A stretch of DNA of 64,000 bases from an uncultured Pseudomonadota bacterium (GTDB lineage Bacteria > Myxococcota_A > UBA796 > CAJQPC01). Positions 55,830 through 63,262 of the stretch are shown here, in pieces. The DNA is taken from positions 18,510-82,509 of the forward strand of contig CAJXRZ010000021.1 in NCBI GenBank assembly GCA_913060515.1, written 5' to 3'. Made by a program: the position numbers and the translations under genes. Position 1 is the stretch's first letter. Every line of letters begins with the position of its first letter. The notes beneath the pieces are model-generated. The model did no database searches and had not been told where the DNA came from. It saw nothing but the letters and a program-made list of their open reading frames with translations.

Positions 55830-55899
55830 GCGCATTTGCTTCGCAATTGCGCTGCAATTTGCGGCCGGGGGCCGCGCGCGTTGTCGAAGGACAACGCGC
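55830..55899. repeat. Cluster of palindromes in a noncoding stretch
   Basis: Within the gene-free 55679-55898 region are CGCAATTGCG (55842-55851, self-complementary), GCGGCC-GGG-GGCCGC (55861-55875), and GCGCGTTGTC-GAAG-GACAACGCGC (55876-55899, perfect 10-bp arms). The last overlaps the stop codon of the minus-strand gene 55899-56252 and could end its message, though no T-run follows. The rest of 55679-55830 contains only the cytochrome leader and no feature I can name. Confidence 0.6.
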
Positions 55900-56252
55900 T
55901 ACATAAATCCGCTGTTTCCCTCGTCTTCCAGGTCCTCGTTCACCCGCAGGGTGCTCATCGCAGTCGCCCTTGCGTCACTTGGGAGTTGCCCTGCCAAGTG
56001 TCGGTGGTGGCGCTGGAGCAGACGCTCAACGGCGATGGCCTGGAACTTGCCCGCGATGGGGGTGAAGGTCAGACGGTCCTCGTAGCGCACAGCATCGGTG
56101 GCCGTCTCCCAGATGCGCTCGTGTCGCCACTCGGTGAAGGCCTTCTCTCGGAGCGAGGCCATCCAGGGTCCGTCGGGCGTGGTCAGCGCGCGCACTTGCT
56201 CCTCGTCAGCGAGGAAACGGGTGGCGCAGCGGAGATGGAAGCTGGTGGGCAT
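55899..56252 (-). CDS. Small SRPBCC-like protein, possibly truncated
   Basis: 117 aa. The middle and end (ERIWETATDAVRYEDRLTFT, PIAGKFQAIAVERLLQRHHR) resemble the last strands and C-terminal helix of SRPBCC/polyketide-cyclase-like ligand-binding proteins. In those, R-x-x-D-x-L-x-F/Y precedes an RxxL-rich helix. The N-terminal part (MPTSFHLRCATRFLADEEQV) is shorter than normal, since family members are usually about 150 aa. It may be a compact member or a remnant. The gene ends in a perfect hairpin and lies downstream of the sigma factor gene on the same strand (90-bp gap). Confidence 0.55.
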   Translation of the reverse strand: MPTSFHLRCATRFLADEEQVRALTTPDGPWMASLREKAFTEWRHERIWETATDAVRYEDRLTFTPIAGKFQAIAVERLLQRHHRHLAGQLPSDARATAMSTLRVNEDLEDEGNSGFM

Positions 56253-56342
56253 GGGGGGATTGTATCCCGATGCTCGGGCCCTGCTGCGAATCGCTGGGCA
56301 ACAGTCATGCTCAGACGGGCTCAGAACACCGCCGAGGCCTGC

Positions 56343-56870
56343 CTAATCTTGGGCCGGATCGGTGGCGTCTCCCTTGAGTTGTTGCAAGAGAAATGCATGG
56401 GAAAAACGCCATTTTCGCATCACGGTGCTTTCGCTGACGCTCAGGGCAACGGCGACCTCCAAGGCGGTCATTCCGCCAAAAGCACGCAGTTGGGCGACCT
56501 CACTGGCTTGGGGGTCGACCTGGGTCAGCACCTCCATGGCTTGGTGCAGGTCCAGGACGTCCAAGCCCTCGCCCGGGTTCTCTGCCAGTCCGGTCAGGGT
56601 CACCTTGACCAGATCGCCGCCGCGCTTGCGGGCCAGGCGCGCTCGGGCTTTATCCACCAGGATCTGGCGCATGGCGCGGGCCGCCACCGCCAGGAAGTGC
56701 TCCCGACTCTCGTAGGGACCCCAGCCGGAGTTCTCCAGCTTCATCCAGGCTTCGTGCAGCAAGTCGTGGGTCAGGATGCTGGGGGGCTTGCCATTCTTTG
56801 CCCGCTGTCTGCTCGCCACCTGACGCAGGCGCTCGTAGGTCGCCGGATCCAGGGAGATCTGCTCGCTCAT
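56343..56870 (-). CDS. ECF-like RNA polymerase sigma factor (kinase-linked type)
   Basis: 175-aa sigma-70-family protein. Region 2 appears in LTHDLLHEAWMKLENSGWGP and HFLAVAARAMRQILVDKARA. Region 4 is the C-terminal helix-turn-helix GMTALEVAVALSVSESTVMR. The RAMRQILVDxARxRxAxKRGG block is typical of the TIGR02999-like sigma group, which is commonly encoded near Ser/Thr kinases rather than anti-sigma factors. Here a transmembrane kinase gene lies 1.6 kb away, divergent. Its start overlaps the stop of the FG-GAP lipoprotein gene (ATGA), so it is coupled to it. No anti-sigma gene is adjacent. Confidence 0.9.
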   Translation of the reverse strand: MSEQISLDPATYERLRQVASRQRAKNGKPPSILTHDLLHEAWMKLENSGWGPYESREHFLAVAARAMRQILVDKARARLARKRGGDLVKVTLTGLAENPGEGLDVLDLHQAMEVLTQVDPQASEVAQLRAFGGMTALEVAVALSVSESTVMRKWRFSHAFLLQQLKGDATDPAQD

Positions 56871-58411
56871 CGGGCTTCCACGCTGGTCATGTTCCAGTCG
56901 ATGCGCACGCCGCCTGAGGCCTCTTTGTTGCCAAAGCGGTCCGCGGGGGAGAGCAGATACAGGTCTGGCTCACCGTCCAAGTCCAGGTCTCCGTACAGGT
57001 CTGCGCGCTGGTTGCCGTCCTCGACGCTTCCTTTCCAGCGTGCTGCGGCATGGCTTGGGGCCTGAACGCCCGTCAGCGGACCGTAGTACAGGTAGGTGGC
57101 GCCCGCGCCCTTGGGGAGCTCATCCTCACCCAAGCCTTCTGTGGAAGCGCCGACCAAGAGGTCACCCAGGCCGTCTTGGTTTAGGTCCAAGCGGCCCATC
57201 AGGTCACCGCCAAAGTCGGTGGTCACTTCGTTTCCGACATCTCCAAGCAGCCGGACGTCGGCGTCTTCCGGGTAGTAGGTGCCCATCAGAGGGCCCAAGA
57301 AGATCAGCGCTTGGCCGTTCCCCGCGGAGACGTTGACCCCCAGGTCCTCGTGCCCATCGCCGTTGATGTCACCAATGGCAGTGCCGTTGCTGACCTTGGC
57401 GTTGGCAGTGCGTCCGTAGATGGATGTCGTCGCGGCGCTGGTGTTGGCGGCGCTAGCGGACATGCCAAAGAGTGCGCCGCTCTGGTTCTTCCCGCTCTCT
57501 CCGTCGCCCCCAGTCCAGCCGGGAGTCCCCACCAAGGCCTCCTTGGCCCCGTCGCCGTCCAGGTCCATGCTCAACCCCAAGTAGCCGCCCATGTAGGCGC
57601 TCTCGGTCTCGCCCCGCCAGGTCTGTAGCGCCTGCTCTCTGGCTTGCTGGCCCCCTTCCGGGAAGCCGCTCATCAGGTACACCACACCGGTGTTGTCGCT
57701 TGTGCCGTCCATGTTGGGGGCAGCGAGCAAGTACTCGTCCGCGCCGTCCCCGTTGGTGTCTCCCATGTCCCGGGCTTGCCCAAAGAGGTAGATCGAGGCC
57801 GTTGAGCCGCTGGGGCTGCCGTCGGCGTCCGAGCCATTGACCAGCCATCGGTCTGAGTAGCGCTCCGTGCCATCTCGTCGGGCCTCGATCTGATCGAGCA
57901 CGAAGCTGGTCCCAGGGCCCCATCGGGTGCTGACCATCAGGTCTGGATCGCCGTCGCCGTCCACATCACCCAAGGGCCAAGCCCAGATCTGCAGGGCGTC
58001 CTCGCCGCGAAGGGAGCCGGTGCTCTGCTCCTCGGGTTGGGCATCGGAGGGCAGAGGAAGCTCCATGCGGAAGACGCCGCCGCGGTCCTCGTCGGCCTCT
58101 GGCTGCGAGAGAATCAGCTCGGGTGTGCCGTCGCCGTCAAAGTCGGCCAAGGCGCCGTTGCTGTACAGAATTTCCGAGCTCCACGAGGTGCTCTGCCGCT
58201 CTTGGCGAATCGGGCAGGTCAGACCATCGCAGTCGCTGTCCACCGCGTCCAAGCAGCTCTCCGGTGCGCCTGGGTACACGGAGCTGAGGCTGTCATCGCA
58301 GTCGTCTCCACCGAGCTCAACGGCGACATAGCCATCATTGTCCCTGTCGGATGCCGCATCGCGGTCCGGCTGGGTCACAAAACAGGCCAGAAGGGTGAGG
58401 AGGAGACGCAT
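56867..58411 (-). CDS. FG-GAP/integrin-alpha-like repeat lipoprotein
   Basis: 514 aa from ATG 58411 (MRLLLTLLAC, lipid Cys10); a longer frame lacks a signal. One MopE-type unit follows (DCDDSLSSVYPGAPESC). Then come about seven FG-GAP-like blades with Ca-binding DxDxDGxxD loops: ADFDGDGTPELILSQP, GDVDGDGDPDLMVST, GDTNGDGADEYLLAAP, MDLDGDGAKEALVGTP, GDINGDGHEDLGVNVS, LDLNQDGLGDLLVGAS, LDLDGEPDLYLLS. It should form a seven-bladed beta-propeller on the cell surface. It is coupled to the sigma factor gene and divergent from the kinase (25-bp gap), so all three are likely one regulatory unit. Confidence 0.9.
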   Translation of the reverse strand: MRLLLTLLACFVTQPDRDAASDRDNDGYVAVELGGDDCDDSLSSVYPGAPESCLDAVDSDCDGLTCPIRQERQSTSWSSEILYSNGALADFDGDGTPELILSQPEADEDRGGVFRMELPLPSDAQPEEQSTGSLRGEDALQIWAWPLGDVDGDGDPDLMVSTRWGPGTSFVLDQIEARRDGTERYSDRWLVNGSDADGSPSGSTASIYLFGQARDMGDTNGDGADEYLLAAPNMDGTSDNTGVVYLMSGFPEGGQQAREQALQTWRGETESAYMGGYLGLSMDLDGDGAKEALVGTPGWTGGDGESGKNQSGALFGMSASAANTSAATTSIYGRTANAKVSNGTAIGDINGDGHEDLGVNVSAGNGQALIFLGPLMGTYYPEDADVRLLGDVGNEVTTDFGGDLMGRLDLNQDGLGDLLVGASTEGLGEDELPKGAGATYLYYGPLTGVQAPSHAAARWKGSVEDGNQRADLYGDLDLDGEPDLYLLSPADRFGNKEASGGVRIDWNMTSVEAR

Positions 58412-58436
58412 AGGGGAGTCCGTGTCATAACACTGC

Positions 58437-60119
58437 ATGGACTTGGCCCGCATGCAACGCGCCCAGCGCATTTTCGATGCGTTGATCGACCTGCCTCCCG
58501 AGGAGCAGGGCTCTGCCTTGGCCAAGGCCTGCGATGGGGATGCTGCGCTGGAGCGCCAGGTGGCAGAGCTGCTGCGCTTCGATGCCGGAGAGAGTCAGCT
58601 TGGCGGCATGGTGGCCGATCACGTGGACCGATCCCTGTCTGTGCTCGAGCCAGGCATGGAAGTGGATCGATACGAGGTGCGGCGTTTGCTCGGCGTTGGT
58701 GGCACTGCCCGTGTCTGGGAAGTGCGCCACAAGCTCCTGGGCACCCACTTGGCGCTCAAAGTGCTGACCTGGGCGGATCCACGCTTGCAGCGGCGACTGC
58801 TACGAGAAGGACAGGCCCAAGCCAAGCTTCAGCACCCCAACCTGTTGCCGGTCTCCGATGTGTTGGATGTGCAGGGTGCGCCGGGGCTGCTGATGCCGAT
58901 GGTGAAAGGACCGCCCTTGGATGAGCTCCTGGAGACCACCCGCCTGAGCACGGAGCAGGCCCTGCAGCTCTTTGCGTGCATCTGTGCTGGTGTAGGGCAC
59001 GCGCACGAGCAAGGCTTTGCCCACCGGGACCTAAAGCCGGCGAACGTTCTGCTGGATATGCAGGATCAAGGTGTCGTACCCCGGGTCGCTGACTTTGGCC
59101 TTGTCAGCGGTCCCAGTCCCTCTACGCTCACCCAGGACGGCGGCTTGTTGGGCACCCTGGGCTACGCGGCGCCCGAGCAGTTGGTCGGAAGTGCCAACAA
59201 TGTGGTGGCTGCGGATCTGTGGTCCCTGGGGGTCATTCTCTATGAGCTCCTCACGGGAGAACGTCCCTTTCATGCCAACTCTCTGATGGAGCTCATGGAG
59301 GCGCAGTCCCGGGGACTCTCTGCCGAGATGTTGCCCGACGGACTGCCCGAGCTGGCCAGAGAGCTCCTGCCGCAGCTGATTCATGCCGACCCAAAGTGCA
59401 GACCGGAGAGCGTGGCCTCGTTCATGGAGCGTTTGCCTGCCCCTGGCCCCCTTCCGGTGCTTGGCGCACTTGAGCAAGTTCTTGGTGAAGTGGAGCGTCC
59501 TGCTCTGACCCCGCTTCCCGAAAAGGCGGCCCAGCGTCGTGGGGCTTGGCTTGCGGCGGGTGTGGTCTTGCTCTTGGGTGGCGGTGGCGCGCTCTCGGCT
59601 CTCCAACAGGCTGGCTCGGGTTCGAATGCGCCCACTTTGGAATTGGATGTGGGCCCAGCCGAGGACGGTCCGGCTGTCCCCACACAGGTCCCAGATGAGC
59701 CCAAGGTAAGTAGTCCTGAGACGGTGATTCCCACAGCTGTAGAGCCCGAGCCTTCCCCAGCGCCCGCGGCCGCATTTGAGCCTACGGTGCCCACAGCGAG
59801 GCCTGCCACAGCGCCCGATGTGGCGCCCGCAGTTGAGCCCCTTGCGGAGCCTGCTGTGGTCGAGATTCCAGAGGAGCCTGAGGCCGAGGAGCCCGCTCGG
59901 GTGCGGGTCAGCGGTGGTCCAAGCCAGCAGCGTTTGGTCTCTGAGGATGGTCAGATTCTGCCACCTGGCCTGGTCCCCCCGGGCCGCTACCGTTTTGAGG
60001 CGCGTATGGAGAAGCGGGGCAACTGGGTGGACTTGGACCTGGGGCCGCTCGTATCTGGCCAACAAGTTCGCATCGCGTGTGACCACGACTTTGGATACTG
60101 CAAGGTAGATGCTTCTTGA
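58437..60119 (+). CDS. Transmembrane Ser/Thr protein kinase
   Basis: 560 aa. Residues 1-50 (RIFDALIDLPPEEQGSALAK, ACDGDAALERQVAELL) are the helical motif that precedes kinases linked to ECF-like sigma factors. The kinase domain has LLGVGGTARVW, Lys108 in LALKVL, HRDLKPAN (Asp198), DFG (Asp219) and GTLGYAAPEQL, so it looks active. One membrane helix lies at about 370-385 (AWLAAGVVLLLGGGGAL). The outer part is a Pro/Glu/Val-rich linker and a small C-terminal beta domain ending CDHDFGYC. Probable role: sense envelope signals and phosphorylate the divergent sigma factor (inferred from the known pairing). Confidence 0.93.
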   Translation: MDLARMQRAQRIFDALIDLPPEEQGSALAKACDGDAALERQVAELLRFDAGESQLGGMVADHVDRSLSVLEPGMEVDRYEVRRLLGVGGTARVWEVRHKLLGTHLALKVLTWADPRLQRRLLREGQAQAKLQHPNLLPVSDVLDVQGAPGLLMPMVKGPPLDELLETTRLSTEQALQLFACICAGVGHAHEQGFAHRDLKPANVLLDMQDQGVVPRVADFGLVSGPSPSTLTQDGGLLGTLGYAAPEQLVGSANNVVAADLWSLGVILYELLTGERPFHANSLMELMEAQSRGLSAEMLPDGLPELARELLPQLIHADPKCRPESVASFMERLPAPGPLPVLGALEQVLGEVERPALTPLPEKAAQRRGAWLAAGVVLLLGGGGALSALQQAGSGSNAPTLELDVGPAEDGPAVPTQVPDEPKVSSPETVIPTAVEPEPSPAPAAAFEPTVPTARPATAPDVAPAVEPLAEPAVVEIPEEPEAEEPARVRVSGGPSQQRLVSEDGQILPPGLVPPGRYRFEARMEKRGNWVDLDLGPLVSGQQVRIACDHDFGYCKVDAS

Positions 60120-60894
60120 GGTCCTGATCCCTGCTGCCTTTGCCGCTCCCTGCGCCTCACCGGTGCAGCCAGCGGCCCTGCAGGAACATGCCACGGCAGC
60201 GCAGCACGCCTTTGGGTCCATGGACGGGGGCACCTTTAAGCTCTCTACGGACGCGCTGCGATCTGAGCTGCCTTGTGCGGTCTCCTCTTTGAGTCCGAAA
60301 CAAGCCGCTCAGGTGCACCTGACTCTGGGCTTGGCCGCCTTTCTGGACGGAGATGAAGCTGGCACGGTCTCCAGCTTTCAAGCCGCCCAAGCCGCCGATC
60401 CCGAGTTGGAGTTGGGGGCTTGGTTGCCAGAGACCCATCCTGTTCGTCTGGACTGGCGCTTCGCTGCGCGGCTGGAGTCCGCTCCCCCCTTGCAGCTGGC
60501 TCCCCCAGAGCCCTTGATCGTGGACGGCCGCATTCAGGAGCAGGTTGTGCCGGGCCAGCCCGCTGTGCTTCAACAGATGCAGGCGGGGGCTTTGGAGGAG
60601 ACCCTGCTCTGGCAGGGTGGGGCGCTACCGGATTGGGCGCCGCTGGCGGACCCGGGCCTGAGCCCCGAGATCAAGCGTCGTCTGGTTTTGGGGGCTGGCA
60701 CCCTCGCGCTTGCAGGTGGCACGAGCGCTCTGCTCCTCACCAGTGCATCCGCACACAGCCGCTACACGGATCCGGACACCCCCTACGAGGACCTGGAAGC
60801 TCTGGAACGTAGGGCGAACCTTGCTGGTGGGGCGGCCATTGGCGCTGCGGTGTTGACCACGGGTGTGGGGCTGACCCTGGCGGGGACCTGGTAG
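60109..60894 (+). CDS. Exported/membrane protein coupled to the kinase gene
   Basis: 261 aa, starting 10 bp inside the kinase coding end. The N-terminus MLLEVLIPAAFAAPC looks like a signal peptide. The first part is helical and TPR-like (LTLGLAAFLDGDEAGTVSSF, QAAQAADPELELGAWL). A short VDGRIQEQVVPGQPAVLQQM segment recalls PEGA-like text. Two C-terminal membrane helices follow (LVLGAGTLALAGGTSALLL and GGAAIGAAVLTTGVGLTL). Similar proteins sit beside kinases in myxobacteria-type genomes. An envelope partner or sensor for the kinase is inferred. Confidence 0.8.
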   Translation: MLLEVLIPAAFAAPCASPVQPAALQEHATAAQHAFGSMDGGTFKLSTDALRSELPCAVSSLSPKQAAQVHLTLGLAAFLDGDEAGTVSSFQAAQAADPELELGAWLPETHPVRLDWRFAARLESAPPLQLAPPEPLIVDGRIQEQVVPGQPAVLQQMQAGALEETLLWQGGALPDWAPLADPGLSPEIKRRLVLGAGTLALAGGTSALLLTSASAHSRYTDPDTPYEDLEALERRANLAGGAAIGAAVLTTGVGLTLAGTW

Positions 60895-60933
60895 CGCTGC
60901 TTTTGTAGGAGTCGCCTGTGCTATCTCCATGGC

Positions 60934-62232
60934 ATGAGTAGAAACCGCTACAGTGTCGATCTGGAAGAGGTGCTCTCCCGAAACGTGGGTCGGGGAGAAC
61001 GTTCGGTGGCAGTGGTCCGCGCGGGTGCGGCCTTGTTGGCGATGTTGCAGCTGCTGGTGCGCGACTACGACGAGGTGGCCGCCTTTGGCCTTCGGCCTTG
61101 GATTGTCATCGTCGGTTTGATGGCCGGAGTGCTCTATTCGGCGTGGACCATGCGCTACCGGGGGGAGCTCACCCGCCGCATGCTGTGGATCAGCGCCTTG
61201 GTGGACATGCTGATCATCACCGTGGCGGTCTTCCCCACGATGATCTGGCCCCGGGAGAACTACCCAGGTCAGCTGCACTTGCCCGGATTGGCCTTTTACG
61301 GCTTGGCCATGGCCATCTCAGGCCTTCGTCTGGATCGGCAGGTGGTGAGCCTGAGCATCACGACGAACTTCGTGGCGGCCCTCGTTCTGGTGGCGCTCGA
61401 CTTGGTCTTCAACGGGCGTCATCCAGACCTGGATCCAGGAGAGATGCTGCTCTGGATTGCCTATGGCGCCGCCGCTGCGGCTCTGGGGGACGCCATCACG
61501 GTGCGCACCCGGCGCTTGGTGAGCGAGGCGGCCCAGTCGGTCACCCAGAAGGAGCGCGCCCGCCAAGCGCTGGGCGTCTACGTCTCAGAGACGGTCGCCG
61601 AGTCGGTCTTGGGGGACGGCAAGATGCTGGAGCTGGGCGGGGCCCGCATGGAAGTGGTGGTGCTCTTCTCCGATCTGCGTGGCTTCACCGCCTACAGCGA
61701 CACCATCGGCCCAGAGCGTTTGGTCACCGAGGTCAACGCCTACTTGGACCGCATGGTCGAGGTCATCCGGGAGGAGGGCGGGGTGGTCGACAAGTACATC
61801 GGCGACGCCATCATGGTGGTCTTTGGCTTGCCCGAGGCCAAGGGGGACGACAGCCTGCGCGCGGTGCGTTGTGCCGCCCAAATGCAGCAGACTCTGCTCG
61901 AGCACAACAAGGACCGCGCCCAGCACAACTTGCCACCCTTGACCCAGGGCATCGGTGTGCACCGAGGCCACGCGGTGGCGGGCAACATCGGCTCGGCCGA
62001 TCGGCAGCAGTACACCGTGATGGGGGCCGCGGTGAACCTGGCCAGCCGCCTTGAGAGCGCGACCAAAGCCGAGGAAGTTCCTGTGTTGCTTAGCGCGGCG
62101 GTGGTCGACGACATCGACCAGCAGGCCCCTGGCGCTCCCGCGCTGGTCCACCATGGCCACCTGGATGTGCGGGGTCATTCGGGTCAGGTCAGCGTGTACA
62201 CCCTGGCCGGGGACGAGGGCCTCCCGCGCTGA
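60934..62232 (+). CDS. Class III adenylate/guanylate cyclase, membrane-bound
   Basis: 432 aa. The N-terminal half has about six membrane helices (residues about 25-185: SVAVVRAGAALLAMLQLLV through LLWIAYGAAAAALGDAI), a MASE-type sensor region. The catalytic domain starts at about 240 with LFSDLRGFT (metal Asp247) and KYIGDAIMVVFG (metal Asp291, Lys287). A later YTVMGAAVNLASRLE supplies the Asn/Arg transition-state residues. The complete metal and catalytic set predicts an active cyclase making cAMP, with specificity judged from Lys287 only. It stands 39 bp after the kinase partner gene. Confidence 0.93.
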   Translation: MSRNRYSVDLEEVLSRNVGRGERSVAVVRAGAALLAMLQLLVRDYDEVAAFGLRPWIVIVGLMAGVLYSAWTMRYRGELTRRMLWISALVDMLIITVAVFPTMIWPRENYPGQLHLPGLAFYGLAMAISGLRLDRQVVSLSITTNFVAALVLVALDLVFNGRHPDLDPGEMLLWIAYGAAAAALGDAITVRTRRLVSEAAQSVTQKERARQALGVYVSETVAESVLGDGKMLELGGARMEVVVLFSDLRGFTAYSDTIGPERLVTEVNAYLDRMVEVIREEGGVVDKYIGDAIMVVFGLPEAKGDDSLRAVRCAAQMQQTLLEHNKDRAQHNLPPLTQGIGVHRGHAVAGNIGSADRQQYTVMGAAVNLASRLESATKAEEVPVLLSAAVVDDIDQQAPGAPALVHHGHLDVRGHSGQVSVYTLAGDEGLPR

Positions 62233-62291
62233 AAAGCTGGTCAGCGGCAGAGCTCCGCGCTAATCGGCGGGCCATCACCCTCGAGGGAAAC

Positions 62292-62819
62292 ATGCCCAAC
62301 GCCGCCATTGACCGCGACACCGTCCACACCCTCTCCGAGGCCTGTGCCGAAGACGGCGAGCGCTTCCGCTCCGTCGCCACCCGCCTGCTCAAGGAGCAGA
62401 AGCGCCTGCTGAGCTTCTACAACCAGAACCTGCCCGCAGTTGACGCGCAGACGGGAGAGGTCAGCCTCTACCTCTTCTCGGTTGTGGTTCGCATCTTTGA
62501 CCAGATGGGCGGCCGCCTCTCCAAGGTCAACGGACGTGAGATCAACGCCGCTGCTGCCCGGGTCAAGGGTGCTGTGGACCAGGTCCTGCCCTTTGACGAT
62601 GGTTTCCCCGACCGCGTGCGTGCGCAGGACTGGCGCGCCCAGCCCCACATCCTGGACGAGGCCCTGCACGCTCTCTTTGAGCGCGACGAGGACGAGATCA
62701 AGGAAGCTGAGGTGGACGTGGATCCGGTCAAGGCCGGCACCATCTTCATGATGCTCTGGGTCGCCACCGAGGCCTTGGACGCATCTTGGCGTCCCCCAGC
62801 CAGCTTCACCGGCGTCTGA
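62292..62819 (+). CDS. Unknown helical protein
   Basis: 175 aa, with no signal or membrane helix. It is rich in Val, Asp and Arg and predicted helical: RFRSVATRLLKEQKRLLSFY, LYLFSVVVRIFDQMGGRLSK, INAAAARVKGAVDQVLPF, then an acidic DEDEIKEAEVDVDPVKAGT. I recognise no family. It ends 1 bp before the next gene, so it is cotranscribed with the Gmad2-like lipoprotein. Its codon use (gac, aag, cgc) is like that of well-expressed genes here. Confidence 0.78.
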   Translation: MPNAAIDRDTVHTLSEACAEDGERFRSVATRLLKEQKRLLSFYNQNLPAVDAQTGEVSLYLFSVVVRIFDQMGGRLSKVNGREINAAAARVKGAVDQVLPFDDGFPDRVRAQDWRAQPHILDEALHALFERDEDEIKEAEVDVDPVKAGTIFMMLWVATEALDASWRPPASFTGV

Positions 62820-62820
62820 G

Positions 62821-63258
62821 ATGGCGTTGCTCTCTCTGCTGATCTTGGCCTGTGCCGGTTCCACCCCGGAGCCGGTCACCCCGCAGATGCCTGCCGTCGA
62901 GGCGACCGTCAAGCCTACGCCTGAGCAGCCCGTGGCCGTTGAGCCCGCTGTGGAAGAGCTGGGGCCGGTCAACTTGACCTCGCCTGTGGGAGATGTGGTC
63001 AAGGGTGAGAGCATCCGCATTGCTGGGAGCGCGCAGGTCTTTGAAGGCCACCTTCAGATCCGTCTTACCCGAGACGGAGAGCGCATCACGGACGCCACTG
63101 TGGTCACCGCAGCAGCTCCGGAGCGCGGCGAATTTGAGCTGGTGGTGCCTGTCACACCTGGCCCCTTGACCCTGGAGATCTTCACGCGCAGCGCCAAGGA
63201 TGGCAGCGAAGTACCCCTGATCAAGCGCGAGCTGACGGCTGAGGCGGCTCAGAACTGA
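62821..63258 (+). CDS. Gmad2-like immunoglobulin-fold lipoprotein
   Basis: 145 aa lipoprotein (MALLSLLILAC, lipid Cys11, no basic residue). A Pro/Val/Glu linker (PEPVTPQMPAVEATVKPTPE) precedes a beta-sandwich matching the Gmad2 pattern: VNLTSPVGDVVKGESIRIAG, SAQVFEGHLQIRL, GEFELVVPVTPGPLTLEIFT, DGSEVPLIKREL. Gmad2 domains occur in spore-germination and other exported proteins and are thought to bind ligands or partners. It lies 1 bp after the upstream gene and ends 4 bp before a convergent protease-like gene. Confidence 0.82.
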   Translation: MALLSLLILACAGSTPEPVTPQMPAVEATVKPTPEQPVAVEPAVEELGPVNLTSPVGDVVKGESIRIAGSAQVFEGHLQIRLTRDGERITDATVVTAAAPERGEFELVVPVTPGPLTLEIFTRSAKDGSEVPLIKRELTAEAAQN

Positions 63259-63262
63259 GCGG

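Noticed and set aside
55672..55857. Small minus-strand frame upstream of cytochrome copy 1
   Set aside because: It overlaps the cytochrome start and leader, has no ribosome-binding site, and shows no protein-like pattern.
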